DNA from: F23-D06 sp947165685 | GTDB lineage: Bacteria > Bacteroidota > Bacteroidia > Bacteroidales > WCHB1-69 | Assembly: GCA_947165685.1 (NCBI GenBank) | Contig: CAMVBK010000001.1 | Coordinates: 128,859 to 192,858 of the forward strand | Direction: 5' to 3' | DNA: 64,000 nt | In this document: positions 26,869 to 36,911 of the stretch, piece by piece | Numbering within the stretch: position 1 is the first letter of the stretch | How the letters are laid out: every line of letters begins with the position of its first letter | Program-made: the position numbers and the translations under genes | The notes under the pieces: model-generated | What the model saw: the letters and a program-made list of their open reading frames with translations, nothing else | Database searches by the model: none | Told to the model about the DNA's origin: nothing

Positions 26869-29800
26869 ATGAAAAAACTGTTATTCATTCTGACGGCCGT
26901 TTTGGTTCCGGTGCTGTTGTTAGCCCAACCGATGGACACAACGACCATTTTTCGTGAAAATTTTGATGGTGCTTCCATTATCATGGTCTCCTCTACGGGG
27001 TCGGCCATGGGCGGCACCCAGGGAGACTGGCGCGTGGCAGGCGTGGGTATTTCCTATCCGGACTGGGTACACGATGATTATAACAGCAACTATGAGCTGT
27101 ATAAATCGGCTCCGAAGTGTTTCCACTCGCCCGTTTATTCAGCAACCGGCTACTCCAACGCCACCACGGGGGTCATTCCTTTGACAACTCCGGGTTTCCA
27201 GTTGAACTATATTTACCTTGATTTTGACCAAATCTGCAAGGTACACCAATTGGATAACACGTCCATTTACTACCAGGTGGCCAACGGCCTTGATGAGGAC
27301 GGAAACTACAACTGGGGGCAATGGCAGAATCTGAATTTCAGTAGCAACAGCTCCTTTTATTACGGTGACGCGAAGGGCTCGTCAGGTGCCATCACGGGTG
27401 GTAAGTTCGATGAACACACCTACTCGGCATGGGCAACAGGAAGCATTACGGCCCAGCCCAACAACACTTGGTGGCGGCACGAAATGTTTGACATTACCAA
27501 CTTTATCTTGAGTGAGGGAAGCAACCCCACCCACTTCCGCCTTCAGTTCCGTTTGAACAAGGCTTCCACCGGGGCATCCGGTACGCACAAAAGTGCCGGT
27601 TGGTTCCTCGACAATGTCACGGTGCGCTTCTCCAACTGCGAGTTGATTAACCCGAAAATCACGATGCAGGACACGCTCTACTACGGCACAAGCAATGTCT
27701 TCACCAACAAGCTCGGACCCTACACCATCAAGGCCTTGTTGACGGATAATGACACCATCAACCTGAACAGTGTGGTGTTCAGCTATGAAATCAACAGCGG
27801 ACAAACGGTGGTGGTGCCGAACACGTTCACGAACAATGTGTTCAATAATAACGGCAACTCCGTGAACGCTCGATGGGTGCTGCCGGCCATCTGCTACCAG
27901 GATACTATCCATTATCATATTTACATGGAAGACACCCACGGAAGCAAAACCCGTTTCGACACATTCCTCGTGGCGCACCATAACTATACGAACATCCATC
28001 AGAACGACGTGCGCTTGGACAGCCTGAACACGATGCCTCACTGTCTGATTACGGGAGTCCCGCAAGATGTGAGCGTCTATTTCACGAACCGAAGCGATGC
28101 GTTGCACTCTCCTGTGAGCAACGAGATGACCTCTGGTACCTTTAAACTGGAGGTTCGCAACGCTGCCGGACAGCTGACCCATAACAGCACCCACAACTGG
28201 ACAGGTGACATCTGCTTCGACATCAAGTCGTCACAGTCGCTGGGTTCGTTCGTCCCGACACAGGGGTACAACTATGTGACCGCCTATGTGACCACTCGTA
28301 ACGGACAGGCGGACGGGTATCATCAGAACGATACTATTAAGATTTCCCCGTATGCCTGCGACAGCTTGATGCAGGGACATTACACTATCGGCGGTACCAA
28401 TCCGGATTTCGCGGACATCACGGCGGCTCGAACCTCGCTGAATTTCTGCGGTTTAGGTGGCCCGGTGGTCTTCCACCTGCGCCCCGGCACCTACACGGAC
28501 TTCGACTTCACGGAAACCTATATCGGGCAGTCGGCAGTGAACACCATCACGTTCCAGGGCGATGACGTGAACACGGTTCGGATTGTGAACAACAATACCG
28601 ATGTCGGTGCCAATACTTTCGGCGCGGTGACGTTGATCAATGTGAAGGACTATGTCTTCAAGAATCTGACTATCGTGGGACGTGACACAGCCACAGCTTC
28701 GAGAGGCGTGGTGGTGCGCGGCAACGGTAGTACCAACATCCTGTTCGACGGTTGTAAGATTACGGCCCATAACCTGAACTCCACCGATGTAGTGAGCAGT
28801 GCGGTGGTGCGTACGGCTGCGGCCACGGCTAACCCCGCCACAGCAGCCGTCCCGGACAGCATCACGTTCCGCAACTGTGTTTTCGCCGGCGGTAACTTCG
28901 GTGTTAATTATACAGGATCCGCCGCCAAGAGGAACTACTTGGTCATCGACAGTTGCGACTTCACATCTTGCTATCGTGCCATCAACACGACTTATACCAA
29001 CGGAGTGATTTCCAACAACCATATTCGCCAGTTCGTCTCCACGAATCCTCAGAACTTTACTGGCGTGAGTGTCATGAATATTGCCGGAATGGACATCAAC
29101 GGCAACACGATCGACTCCGTGACGAAGATGGAGTACGCCATCAATGTCTCCAATGCTGGCACGCAGGACTATTATGTCCGCAACAACCGCATCAAGGCGG
29201 GCAATGGTTCGGCAGCCATCTACGTGAACGCAAGTTCATCCACGCACAACACCAATGTGAACATGGATGGCTATGTGACCAACAACGAAATCATTTTCTA
29301 CCCGGTCACGGCAAATAATAGCTATGCTATTCAGCTCAACAACAGCGCCGGTCTCTATTTAGTGAACAACAGCGTGTTGGTGAAATCCGATGCTCCGTAT
29401 AGCAACACCGCCGGCCTGTATGTTTCCAATAGTGGTAACACTACTACTTATATATACAATAACATATTTTTAAACAAGACGGTGACATCGGATAACACGG
29501 ACTATCCGATCTACTTGAACGGCAACGCGACGGTAGCGGGTACTTACAATGACTTCTATTCCGGTTCCGGTGTAGTAGCGTACAAGACGGTGGCCCGCAA
29601 CACCATCGCCGAGCTGGAGTCGGCCATCCCTGCGCTCACGGAAAGCATTTCCATGATGCCGACGATTGCCAATGAGAACGAGATCCTGTTGCCTGATCCG
29701 ATGTCGGGTTTGGAATGCTGGCGTCATACTTCTGTCTTGGAGGACATTCGACACATCACCCGTTCCGACCTCACTTACATGGGAGCCTATGCCAACGTCA

Positions 29801-32800
29801 TCCCCAATGTGGATGCCGCGCTGATCTCCATTGTGAGCCCTGCCCTTGGCGAGTGCCCGCAAAGTTCTTACGAAATTACCGTGAAGATTGCAAACAGAGG
29901 CGGTTATCCGCTGAACTTCGGCTCCACCCCTGCCACCATCCAGCTTCAATCCACAGCCTTGAACATCAACCAGACGGTGAACTTGAACTCTGGGTCCCTG
30001 GCCTCCATGAACACGATGGACAAGGTGCTTACTTCAGGTGTGGTTATTCCGTCCAACCAGCCGATCGATTTCACCATCATTATCAATGTGCCGGGCGATA
30101 GCCAGCATACCAACGATACAATCCGTCAGAATTTCACTCTGGAGTACATCATCCCCGATTACGAAGAGGACTTCAGCAACGGTACCTGGCAGACTTGGAC
30201 TATTGAGCAACTCAGCGGAGCCGGCAACTGGTCGTTCCAGAACGGCGAAGGTGTCAACCCCAGCATCATGCCGGTGTACGGCACAGGCCGCTTGTTCTTC
30301 AACTCGAAGACTTTCGCCACCAACACGACCTCCCGCGCCATTTTGCCGGTGACGGTATTGGACAATTCCACCCATCCCATTTTGGAACTGTGGTTCGCCC
30401 ACGACAACACCAATTCGTCCAACGCCAAGAACGACTACATGTCGGTGAAGGTTTCCACTAACGGCGGCGCCACATATACGGCCATTGCTCCGGAAGGCCA
30501 GACCGACACGCTCATCAAGCGTTACAAACAGTCGGCGACCACTCCCACATGGCAACTCTATACTTATAACCTTTCCAACTTTGTCTCTACGGGCTGTGTC
30601 TATATTGCATTTGACGCCACATCGAAAACGGGTAACAACATCAATGTGGACCGTATTCGCGTGAGAAACTTGTTCCCGAATGACATTGCGGTGTCGAAGA
30701 TTTATGCTGCGGGCGAGACCCCCACGGAATATTCGATGCGCGATGTGGTGAGTGCTATCGTCAAGAACGAGGGCTCACAGGCTCAGTCGAACGTCAAGGT
30801 TTACCTCAACGTCACGGGTGCTGCGGAACAATGGCACGATTCGCTGACCGTTCCGAACATCCCTTATCACGGTGAGGTGCTGGTGACTTTCCCGGACCAC
30901 CAGTACAATGTGGCCGAGGTGAAGGATGTGGAGGTTCGCTGCGCCAATGACCAGCATAACATTAACAATGCCCAGCACTGGCGCATGGTCACCACGCAGA
31001 ACGTGGCCAACTATGCCGACACCACGCAAGAGGTGATGCTGCTTGGCGACTATAACACGATTATTCGTCCTTGCGTGAGATACAAGACCAATGAGGAACT
31101 GGCCGTTACGGCTGTGAAATACTATTACGACCAGACCTACATCGCCGATCCGGAGAACGGGTTCCGCGCTTTCGTGGCCGATGCTTCCGGCAACATACTG
31201 GCTACTTCGCAGGTGGTTGATTTCAGCACGCTGCAACAAGGGGCTTGGAACATCATTCCGATCCATAACTTTGCCTTGACTAACACCACGGGTGAGTTCT
31301 ATGTCGGTTTGGAGATGCTTGCTCACGGCAACTATCTTTGTGCACAGGCGGAGACCCCGTTGCGCGACTCCACCTTCTTCTATCTGAACAACGGCAACTA
31401 TGAACCGCAGCTGACCGGACGTTTCATGCTTGGCGCGGTGGTCGATACACCGTATGTGCATGATGTTGCCGTCCTGGAACTGGTCAATCCGGTGTCCGAT
31501 TGTGACCTGGGGCACGAACACCTGCAGGTGCGCATCACGAACAATGGTACCACGGATATTTACCCGCCCATCCAGTTGCACTACACGGTCAACGGCGGAA
31601 GCGTTGTGACGGAGAATTTCACCGACACGCTTCACAGCCATGAGACCACGGTGTTCACGTTTAACAGTATTTATGATTTCACCAACAATCAGGTCGATGT
31701 TGACCACAACTTTGCGGTCAAGGTTTGGTCCACGAAGCTGGCTCAGGATCGTCTGACGTTCAACGACACGTTGGGCCTTACGGTGGTTTCCAAGGGCAAG
31801 GCGGTGATGCCGATAGCCTCAGACACAGTGATTGTGAACTACCATGAGTCCACCACGCTGACCGCCCAGCTGCCTTCTGCCATCCCGCAGGGAGTGCTTG
31901 GCTGGTTCACGAGTGCTGGTTACGAGGCCTGGAACCTGCTGAGTTATGGCAGCACCTATACGACCCCGCTTATCTATTTTGACACTACCTACTATGTGAA
32001 TGCCAACCCTGGAACGGTGGACGATGTGATTGTGGGTACGGGCACGGGCTCCGGCACGGATCCGCTCACCTTCACCAACGGTTACTCCCGTGGACGCATG
32101 CTCTATTTGGAGCAGGAAGTCGGACACGGCACGATTACCTCTTTCGCCGTGAATGTGAAGACCGCCCAGACGGCCACGGCTGCAGACGGCATCCCGATGA
32201 AGATTTACATGAAATGTACCGATGAAAATGTCTTCGGCTCGACGACGGTGAATTGGGAAGACGAGATCTTGGGTGCCACGCTGGTACTCGACGAGCGTGT
32301 CTATTTCGACCACACCGGTTGGTTCTATTTCAACATGCTGACCCCGTTCGACTTCAACAGCGGCAACCTGGAAATCTTCATGGAAACCAACTGTGCCGAC
32401 TACTGCACGGGCACGGGCTCCCAGTGCAACAACTGCGGTGTTTATGTCACGGGTGCCAACAGCTATCCTCAGTTCAACCAGACGAACACGCCTTCTTTGG
32501 TGCAGTGCCAAAAGAAGGCGGCCAACACTGCGGCGCAGATGGCGACGGGCGCCTACACGAATGTGTCGAAGCGCATCAACGCGCGTTTCACCGTGGCTAA
32601 CTTAGAGTGCGGCAGTGAGAAGGTGCCGATCGTTCTCCATGTCCCCAACATTCCGAGCTATGATGTGGAGACCCAGGAGCTGGTCTATCCGGAAGCTGGT
32701 AACCATTGCACGATGGATACCGTGAGTAAAATCAAGGTTCAGGTTAAGAATATGCTGAATACGCCCATTCCGGCCAACAAGGTGGTGATTCACGCTGTGT

Positions 32801-35800
32801 TCAACGGCACGGAAGTCACGCATACGGTGGCCGAAGAGTTCGCTTCCGAAGAGGTCAAGGTCGTGGAATTCGCCATCCCGTCGGAATTGTTCAGTGCCCC
32901 CACGGCTAGCATCACGTTCAACTATACGATTTACACGACGCTGAACGGCGAGTCGGTGGTCTATGGCGGCAACGACACCATCACGGGTCAGTTCACCTCC
33001 ACCCGCACTGCTCATCTGCCTGAAAGCTTCGTCTATACCGGTTCCTACACGCAACCGTACACCATCCTCCAGCCGGACGACAGACTTTCCGACATTACCC
33101 AATACTATTTCTACAATACGGAAGATCAGGTCACACCAATTCGTACCACCACAACAGCGGAACCGTACATGACGACCGATCCGTTGTATGACACAGTGGT
33201 CTTCTGGATGTCTGGAAAGACCCAGCAGAGTAACTGTGTTACAAAGCGTATCCCGGTGATTATCAACGTTTTCAGACCGCAATACGATTTGAGTACGGAT
33301 GAGTTGGAATATCCGGTTTCCTACCAATGCGCCACCACGTTGAGCCCGCAGCTACAGGTGAAGGTCACCAACCAAGACACTACGGCTTCCTCCGTGATTC
33401 CGGCGGGCACTTTCACGTTGAACGCCAATTTCACGGGTTCGGCCACGGTGAATGGAACGAGCGTCATCAGCACGCCGATTTCTTCGTTGCAGCAGAACAC
33501 CATCACGTTTGACAATGGTTTGAACCTCGGTTCCGCCACGCAGAACCGTATTTACCAATATGTGATTTACACCACACCGACGGATGCCACGATGCCGGTT
33601 TACAGATTGAACGACACGATTACCGGTTCCATGTACATTCCGGCCCTGCCTGCCGCTCCGCAGCCACTCACTTACAACGTGCCTTATGGTGGCACGCAGA
33701 CGGTGACCCCCTCCACCTCCACGTTGAACCACTTCTACTTCTATGAGAATCAGGGTGACAGCCAGCCCTTCGCCGAAGGTAACAGTTTCACCACCGAGCA
33801 GATCTTCGCTCCTGTGACCTATTATTACAGCGGTCGTGTCGAGTCCAACGGTTTCAATGCCAGTGTGGTGGCCGGCACAGGCAACATTTCCAATCAGACG
33901 AACGGTGCCCCGTTCAATTTCACCAACGGACATTCATACGCTAAGATTTTGTTCAACAAGGAAGACATGAACAATGCGGGCGGCCGCATCGACAGCATCT
34001 ACTTCCAGTTGCTGACGGCTGACGCCAACGGCGTGGGCATCCCGGTGAAGTGCTGGTTGGCCAACACCGCCGACGCGCAGAACATCGCCACGGGCAATAC
34101 CAGTATCAACTGGCCTACGGAAACATCCAATGCCACACTGGTGTATGACGGCGACATGTTCTTCGATCAGACTGGCTGGGTCGGCTTTGCCATCAACGGC
34201 GGCTTCGACTATGCCGGCGAAGGACTTTATCTCTATTTGGAACATAATTGCGGCAACGCCAGCTGCGCTACCAACTACGGTATCAACCCGATTCCCAAGT
34301 TTGCGAACAACCAGATGACGAACCCCACCCGCAAGATGCTGACCAAGGCGCAGAACACCGCGCTGACTGCGTCATCTTCCTTCACGCTCTCTTCCTATCG
34401 TGTCCATACGAAGTTCAAAATGAACTACACTTGCGAGTCGCCGAAGGCCTCCATTACCATCAACACCACGGTGCCGCAGCACGATGTGGGTGTGACGGCT
34501 ATCACGGCTCCGGTACCGCAAAGCAACAACTACACCACCACGGAGAATGTGACGGTCACCATCAAAAACTACGGTTCACAGGCAGCTTCCAACTTCCCGG
34601 TTTACTACCAGTTGGCCAACAACACGCCGGTGACCCAGAACTACACGGGTTCAATCGCCGCCGGTGCTACTGCCACGATGACTTTCACCACGCCTTGCGA
34701 CCTGACGGATGTCTATTTTGCTACGCCGCTCAGAGCCTATACGGGGCTGACTTCCGACACCTATCATCCGAACGATACTACGACCATTTATGTGAGCAAG
34801 GAAGATCCCTGCGAGTCGCGTCCGTTGTCGTTGAACACGGGTGCCCATATCACCAACGTCAGCCTTGCGGCGTTGAACAACGGTACCGGCGCTCCCTACA
34901 CGAATCATCCCACTGCCCCGGGCAATGGTATGTACACCGACTACACGCAAACGGTTGCCCCGGTGGAACTGATTTTGGGCCAGGAATATACGCTTAGCGT
35001 CACTCATGCTTTCACGGCCACGAACACCAAGGCGGTCTTCAAGCGCACGTACATCGACTATAACCGTAACGGCGAATTCGAGGCCACGGAGCTCATCATG
35101 AACAGCGGCTCTGTGCCTGCCGGGGATGCCAATGCAGTCACATCGCAGATTGTCAACATCCCCACGGATGCCAGCGCTGGTTTGACGCGGATGCGCGTGA
35201 TTTGCGCCTCCGTTAACGTGACGGATCCGTGCTCGTTCTATAACAACAGCGCCACTGCCGAAGGCGAGACGGAGGATTACGCCGTGCTGCTCAGTGTCCC
35301 GATGGAGGTTGACCTCGGCATCCCGAGCGTGCTTCACCCCGTGGGTGACATTTGCCCCGACCAGAATGCCAACATCCGGGTCAATGTCCGGAACTATGGT
35401 ACCCAACCGCAGACTCTCAGCATGGGTAACCCGATGACTATTACGGCCACGGTGACCGGTGCGACGACGGGCACGTACACCAAAACGGTGGAATCCGGCA
35501 CGCTTGCCCCGAACAGCGAAATGACCGTCACGATTCCGAATGTGAATCTTAACGCTCAGGGAACCTTCCACGTTGATTTCCAAATTACTTATGACGGAGA
35601 CCAGTATTTGACCAACAATTCCCGTGGCAGCGATGCGGAAGTGACGAGCATGGTCGTTGAGCAGTTGCCGTTCGTGGAACCGTTCATCCCGGTCGGCGAT
35701 GTGGGCAATTACGAACTTCCTGTCAAGTGGACGCTGACCTCCTCCAATATCAACAACTACAAGTGGGAGGAGAAAGCAGGCGCATCTCAGAACGGCGCGT

Positions 35801-36849
35801 TCGGCGGTGGTCCCGCCCATGATCATACCTCCGCAGGCACCAGCCTTGAGATGTTTGGAGGTTATGCTTCAGTGAGTGGCGTGAACAGCACCACCAACCA
35901 GAACAAGTGGACATCTATCACCAGCGGTTGTATCAATATGCACTATACCGATATTTATCCTGCAGAACTCAACTTCTACAAGTATTTCGCGGGTGCCGCC
36001 AACACCGAGTTCGTCATGCGCGTGGAAGTGGGCTCTGGCGAATATTACCAGACCGTTGACGAGCTGACCAAGGAAGACGGCGGTGCCGAGTGGCTGGAAC
36101 ATCTCACCGTTCTGGGTCCCATCGACGAGGTGGCCCGTCTCCGCTTCACGGTCACGGGCCAGAAGTACAGAATCGATCCCAGTATCGACGACATCAACCT
36201 GGTGATAGGCCAGCCCGACATGGCGGTCGACCGCGTGGTCTATCCCGAGGATAAATCCCATGGCGGCCCTTGCCTGCAAATCAACAGTGTCATCCAACCG
36301 GTGGTGGCTATTTACAACAACGGCAACTCCGCTGTGGAAGAGTTTGACATCACGTTCAATGTGGGTACCGGCAGTGACATTGTGACCGAAACGGAGCACG
36401 TGGTGCAGCACTTGCTGCCTGGTGATTCGTTAATCTACACGGCTACCCATGAATTCGTAGTGACGAACCTCACCCATAACTGGGAGGTGAAGGCCACCGT
36501 GAGCATCGAGAATGACAAGAAACCGTCTAACGACACCAAGCGCTCCCTCTCCTGCACCAATGTTTCCATTGACGACTATGAGACGGAGAACAGTGTTTAT
36601 CTCGGACAAAACGAACCGAACCCGTCCATCACGGTCACCCGCATCCCGTATTCCGTGCCGGAACCCGGCAAGGTGACCTTGGAAGTGACGAATGCTGCGG
36701 GACAGGTGATTTACACCGACACCCAGGAGGCTGAGCAGGGTGATAACCATTTCGACCTGAACACGAATGCGATTGCCGCCGGAGTGTATTACTACAGCAT
36801 CCATTACAAAGAGATAGTGTTAACCAAGAAGATGGTTGTTGAAAAATAA
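26869..36849 (+). CDS. Giant multidomain cell-surface protein with T9SS type A sorting domain
   Basis: 3326 residues. Start at 26869 gives the signal peptide MKKLLFILTAVLVPVLLLAQ. Order, by eye: jelly-roll/MAM-like domain (about 20-265); CARDB/Ig-like units; a right-handed parallel beta-helix (about 530-880) with Asn-ladder turns; more CARDB-like units often opening with a YDV/HDV and LVYP-type phrase; two copies of a roughly 190-residue domain (about 1720-1920 and 2333-2525) ending in a Cys-x-SEK/SPK phrase; a GEVED domain (about 2723-2808, KRTYIDYNRNGEFEATELI); another jelly-roll (about 2935-3110); and a C-terminal type A sorting domain (3242-3326, GQNEPNPS to VVEK). Exported by T9SS and probably anchored to LPS. 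Adhesin or polysaccharide-binding roles are plausible; no catalytic site seen. Complete promoter before it and a terminator behind it. Confidence 0.9.
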   Translation: MKKLLFILTAVLVPVLLLAQPMDTTTIFRENFDGASIIMVSSTGSAMGGTQGDWRVAGVGISYPDWVHDDYNSNYELYKSAPKCFHSPVYSATGYSNATTGVIPLTTPGFQLNYIYLDFDQICKVHQLDNTSIYYQVANGLDEDGNYNWGQWQNLNFSSNSSFYYGDAKGSSGAITGGKFDEHTYSAWATGSITAQPNNTWWRHEMFDITNFILSEGSNPTHFRLQFRLNKASTGASGTHKSAGWFLDNVTVRFSNCELINPKITMQDTLYYGTSNVFTNKLGPYTIKALLTDNDTINLNSVVFSYEINSGQTVVVPNTFTNNVFNNNGNSVNARWVLPAICYQDTIHYHIYMEDTHGSKTRFDTFLVAHHNYTNIHQNDVRLDSLNTMPHCLITGVPQDVSVYFTNRSDALHSPVSNEMTSGTFKLEVRNAAGQLTHNSTHNWTGDICFDIKSSQSLGSFVPTQGYNYVTAYVTTRNGQADGYHQNDTIKISPYACDSLMQGHYTIGGTNPDFADITAARTSLNFCGLGGPVVFHLRPGTYTDFDFTETYIGQSAVNTITFQGDDVNTVRIVNNNTDVGANTFGAVTLINVKDYVFKNLTIVGRDTATASRGVVVRGNGSTNILFDGCKITAHNLNSTDVVSSAVVRTAAATANPATAAVPDSITFRNCVFAGGNFGVNYTGSAAKRNYLVIDSCDFTSCYRAINTTYTNGVISNNHIRQFVSTNPQNFTGVSVMNIAGMDINGNTIDSVTKMEYAINVSNAGTQDYYVRNNRIKAGNGSAAIYVNASSSTHNTNVNMDGYVTNNEIIFYPVTANNSYAIQLNNSAGLYLVNNSVLVKSDAPYSNTAGLYVSNSGNTTTYIYNNIFLNKTVTSDNTDYPIYLNGNATVAGTYNDFYSGSGVVAYKTVARNTIAELESAIPALTESISMMPTIANENEILLPDPMSGLECWRHTSVLEDIRHITRSDLTYMGAYANVIPNVDAALISIVSPALGECPQSSYEITVKIANRGGYPLNFGSTPATIQLQSTALNINQTVNLNSGSLASMNTMDKVLTSGVVIPSNQPIDFTIIINVPGDSQHTNDTIRQNFTLEYIIPDYEEDFSNGTWQTWTIEQLSGAGNWSFQNGEGVNPSIMPVYGTGRLFFNSKTFATNTTSRAILPVTVLDNSTHPILELWFAHDNTNSSNAKNDYMSVKVSTNGGATYTAIAPEGQTDTLIKRYKQSATTPTWQLYTYNLSNFVSTGCVYIAFDATSKTGNNINVDRIRVRNLFPNDIAVSKIYAAGETPTEYSMRDVVSAIVKNEGSQAQSNVKVYLNVTGAAEQWHDSLTVPNIPYHGEVLVTFPDHQYNVAEVKDVEVRCANDQHNINNAQHWRMVTTQNVANYADTTQEVMLLGDYNTIIRPCVRYKTNEELAVTAVKYYYDQTYIADPENGFRAFVADASGNILATSQVVDFSTLQQGAWNIIPIHNFALTNTTGEFYVGLEMLAHGNYLCAQAETPLRDSTFFYLNNGNYEPQLTGRFMLGAVVDTPYVHDVAVLELVNPVSDCDLGHEHLQVRITNNGTTDIYPPIQLHYTVNGGSVVTENFTDTLHSHETTVFTFNSIYDFTNNQVDVDHNFAVKVWSTKLAQDRLTFNDTLGLTVVSKGKAVMPIASDTVIVNYHESTTLTAQLPSAIPQGVLGWFTSAGYEAWNLLSYGSTYTTPLIYFDTTYYVNANPGTVDDVIVGTGTGSGTDPLTFTNGYSRGRMLYLEQEVGHGTITSFAVNVKTAQTATAADGIPMKIYMKCTDENVFGSTTVNWEDEILGATLVLDERVYFDHTGWFYFNMLTPFDFNSGNLEIFMETNCADYCTGTGSQCNNCGVYVTGANSYPQFNQTNTPSLVQCQKKAANTAAQMATGAYTNVSKRINARFTVANLECGSEKVPIVLHVPNIPSYDVETQELVYPEAGNHCTMDTVSKIKVQVKNMLNTPIPANKVVIHAVFNGTEVTHTVAEEFASEEVKVVEFAIPSELFSAPTASITFNYTIYTTLNGESVVYGGNDTITGQFTSTRTAHLPESFVYTGSYTQPYTILQPDDRLSDITQYYFYNTEDQVTPIRTTTTAEPYMTTDPLYDTVVFWMSGKTQQSNCVTKRIPVIINVFRPQYDLSTDELEYPVSYQCATTLSPQLQVKVTNQDTTASSVIPAGTFTLNANFTGSATVNGTSVISTPISSLQQNTITFDNGLNLGSATQNRIYQYVIYTTPTDATMPVYRLNDTITGSMYIPALPAAPQPLTYNVPYGGTQTVTPSTSTLNHFYFYENQGDSQPFAEGNSFTTEQIFAPVTYYYSGRVESNGFNASVVAGTGNISNQTNGAPFNFTNGHSYAKILFNKEDMNNAGGRIDSIYFQLLTADANGVGIPVKCWLANTADAQNIATGNTSINWPTETSNATLVYDGDMFFDQTGWVGFAINGGFDYAGEGLYLYLEHNCGNASCATNYGINPIPKFANNQMTNPTRKMLTKAQNTALTASSSFTLSSYRVHTKFKMNYTCESPKASITINTTVPQHDVGVTAITAPVPQSNNYTTTENVTVTIKNYGSQAASNFPVYYQLANNTPVTQNYTGSIAAGATATMTFTTPCDLTDVYFATPLRAYTGLTSDTYHPNDTTTIYVSKEDPCESRPLSLNTGAHITNVSLAALNNGTGAPYTNHPTAPGNGMYTDYTQTVAPVELILGQEYTLSVTHAFTATNTKAVFKRTYIDYNRNGEFEATELIMNSGSVPAGDANAVTSQIVNIPTDASAGLTRMRVICASVNVTDPCSFYNNSATAEGETEDYAVLLSVPMEVDLGIPSVLHPVGDICPDQNANIRVNVRNYGTQPQTLSMGNPMTITATVTGATTGTYTKTVESGTLAPNSEMTVTIPNVNLNAQGTFHVDFQITYDGDQYLTNNSRGSDAEVTSMVVEQLPFVEPFIPVGDVGNYELPVKWTLTSSNINNYKWEEKAGASQNGAFGGGPAHDHTSAGTSLEMFGGYASVSGVNSTTNQNKWTSITSGCINMHYTDIYPAELNFYKYFAGAANTEFVMRVEVGSGEYYQTVDELTKEDGGAEWLEHLTVLGPIDEVARLRFTVTGQKYRIDPSIDDINLVIGQPDMAVDRVVYPEDKSHGGPCLQINSVIQPVVAIYNNGNSAVEEFDITFNVGTGSDIVTETEHVVQHLLPGDSLIYTATHEFVVTNLTHNWEVKATVSIENDKKPSNDTKRSLSCTNVSIDDYETENSVYLGQNEPNPSITVTRIPYSVPEPGKVTLEVTNAAGQVIYTDTQEAEQGDNHFDLNTNAIAAGVYYYSIHYKEIVLTKKMVVEK

Positions 36850-36867
36850 CCCTCTTCTTAACAAGAG

Positions 36868-36900
36868 AAGCTACTCGAAAGGGTAGCTTTCTTTTTCTTT
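36868..36900 (+). terminator. Intrinsic terminator of the giant surface-protein gene
   Basis: Stem AAGCTACTC (36868-36876), GAAA loop, GGGTAGCTT (36881-36889) followed by a T-rich tract. A smaller hairpin CTCTT/AAGAG precedes it. Confidence 0.85.
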
Positions 36901-36911
36901 GGACAATCGAA

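Noticed and set aside
34651..35826. Long minus-strand open frames opposite the giant surface gene
   Set aside because: Several exist along the gene; their His/Arg/Val-rich composition is typical of antisense shadows.
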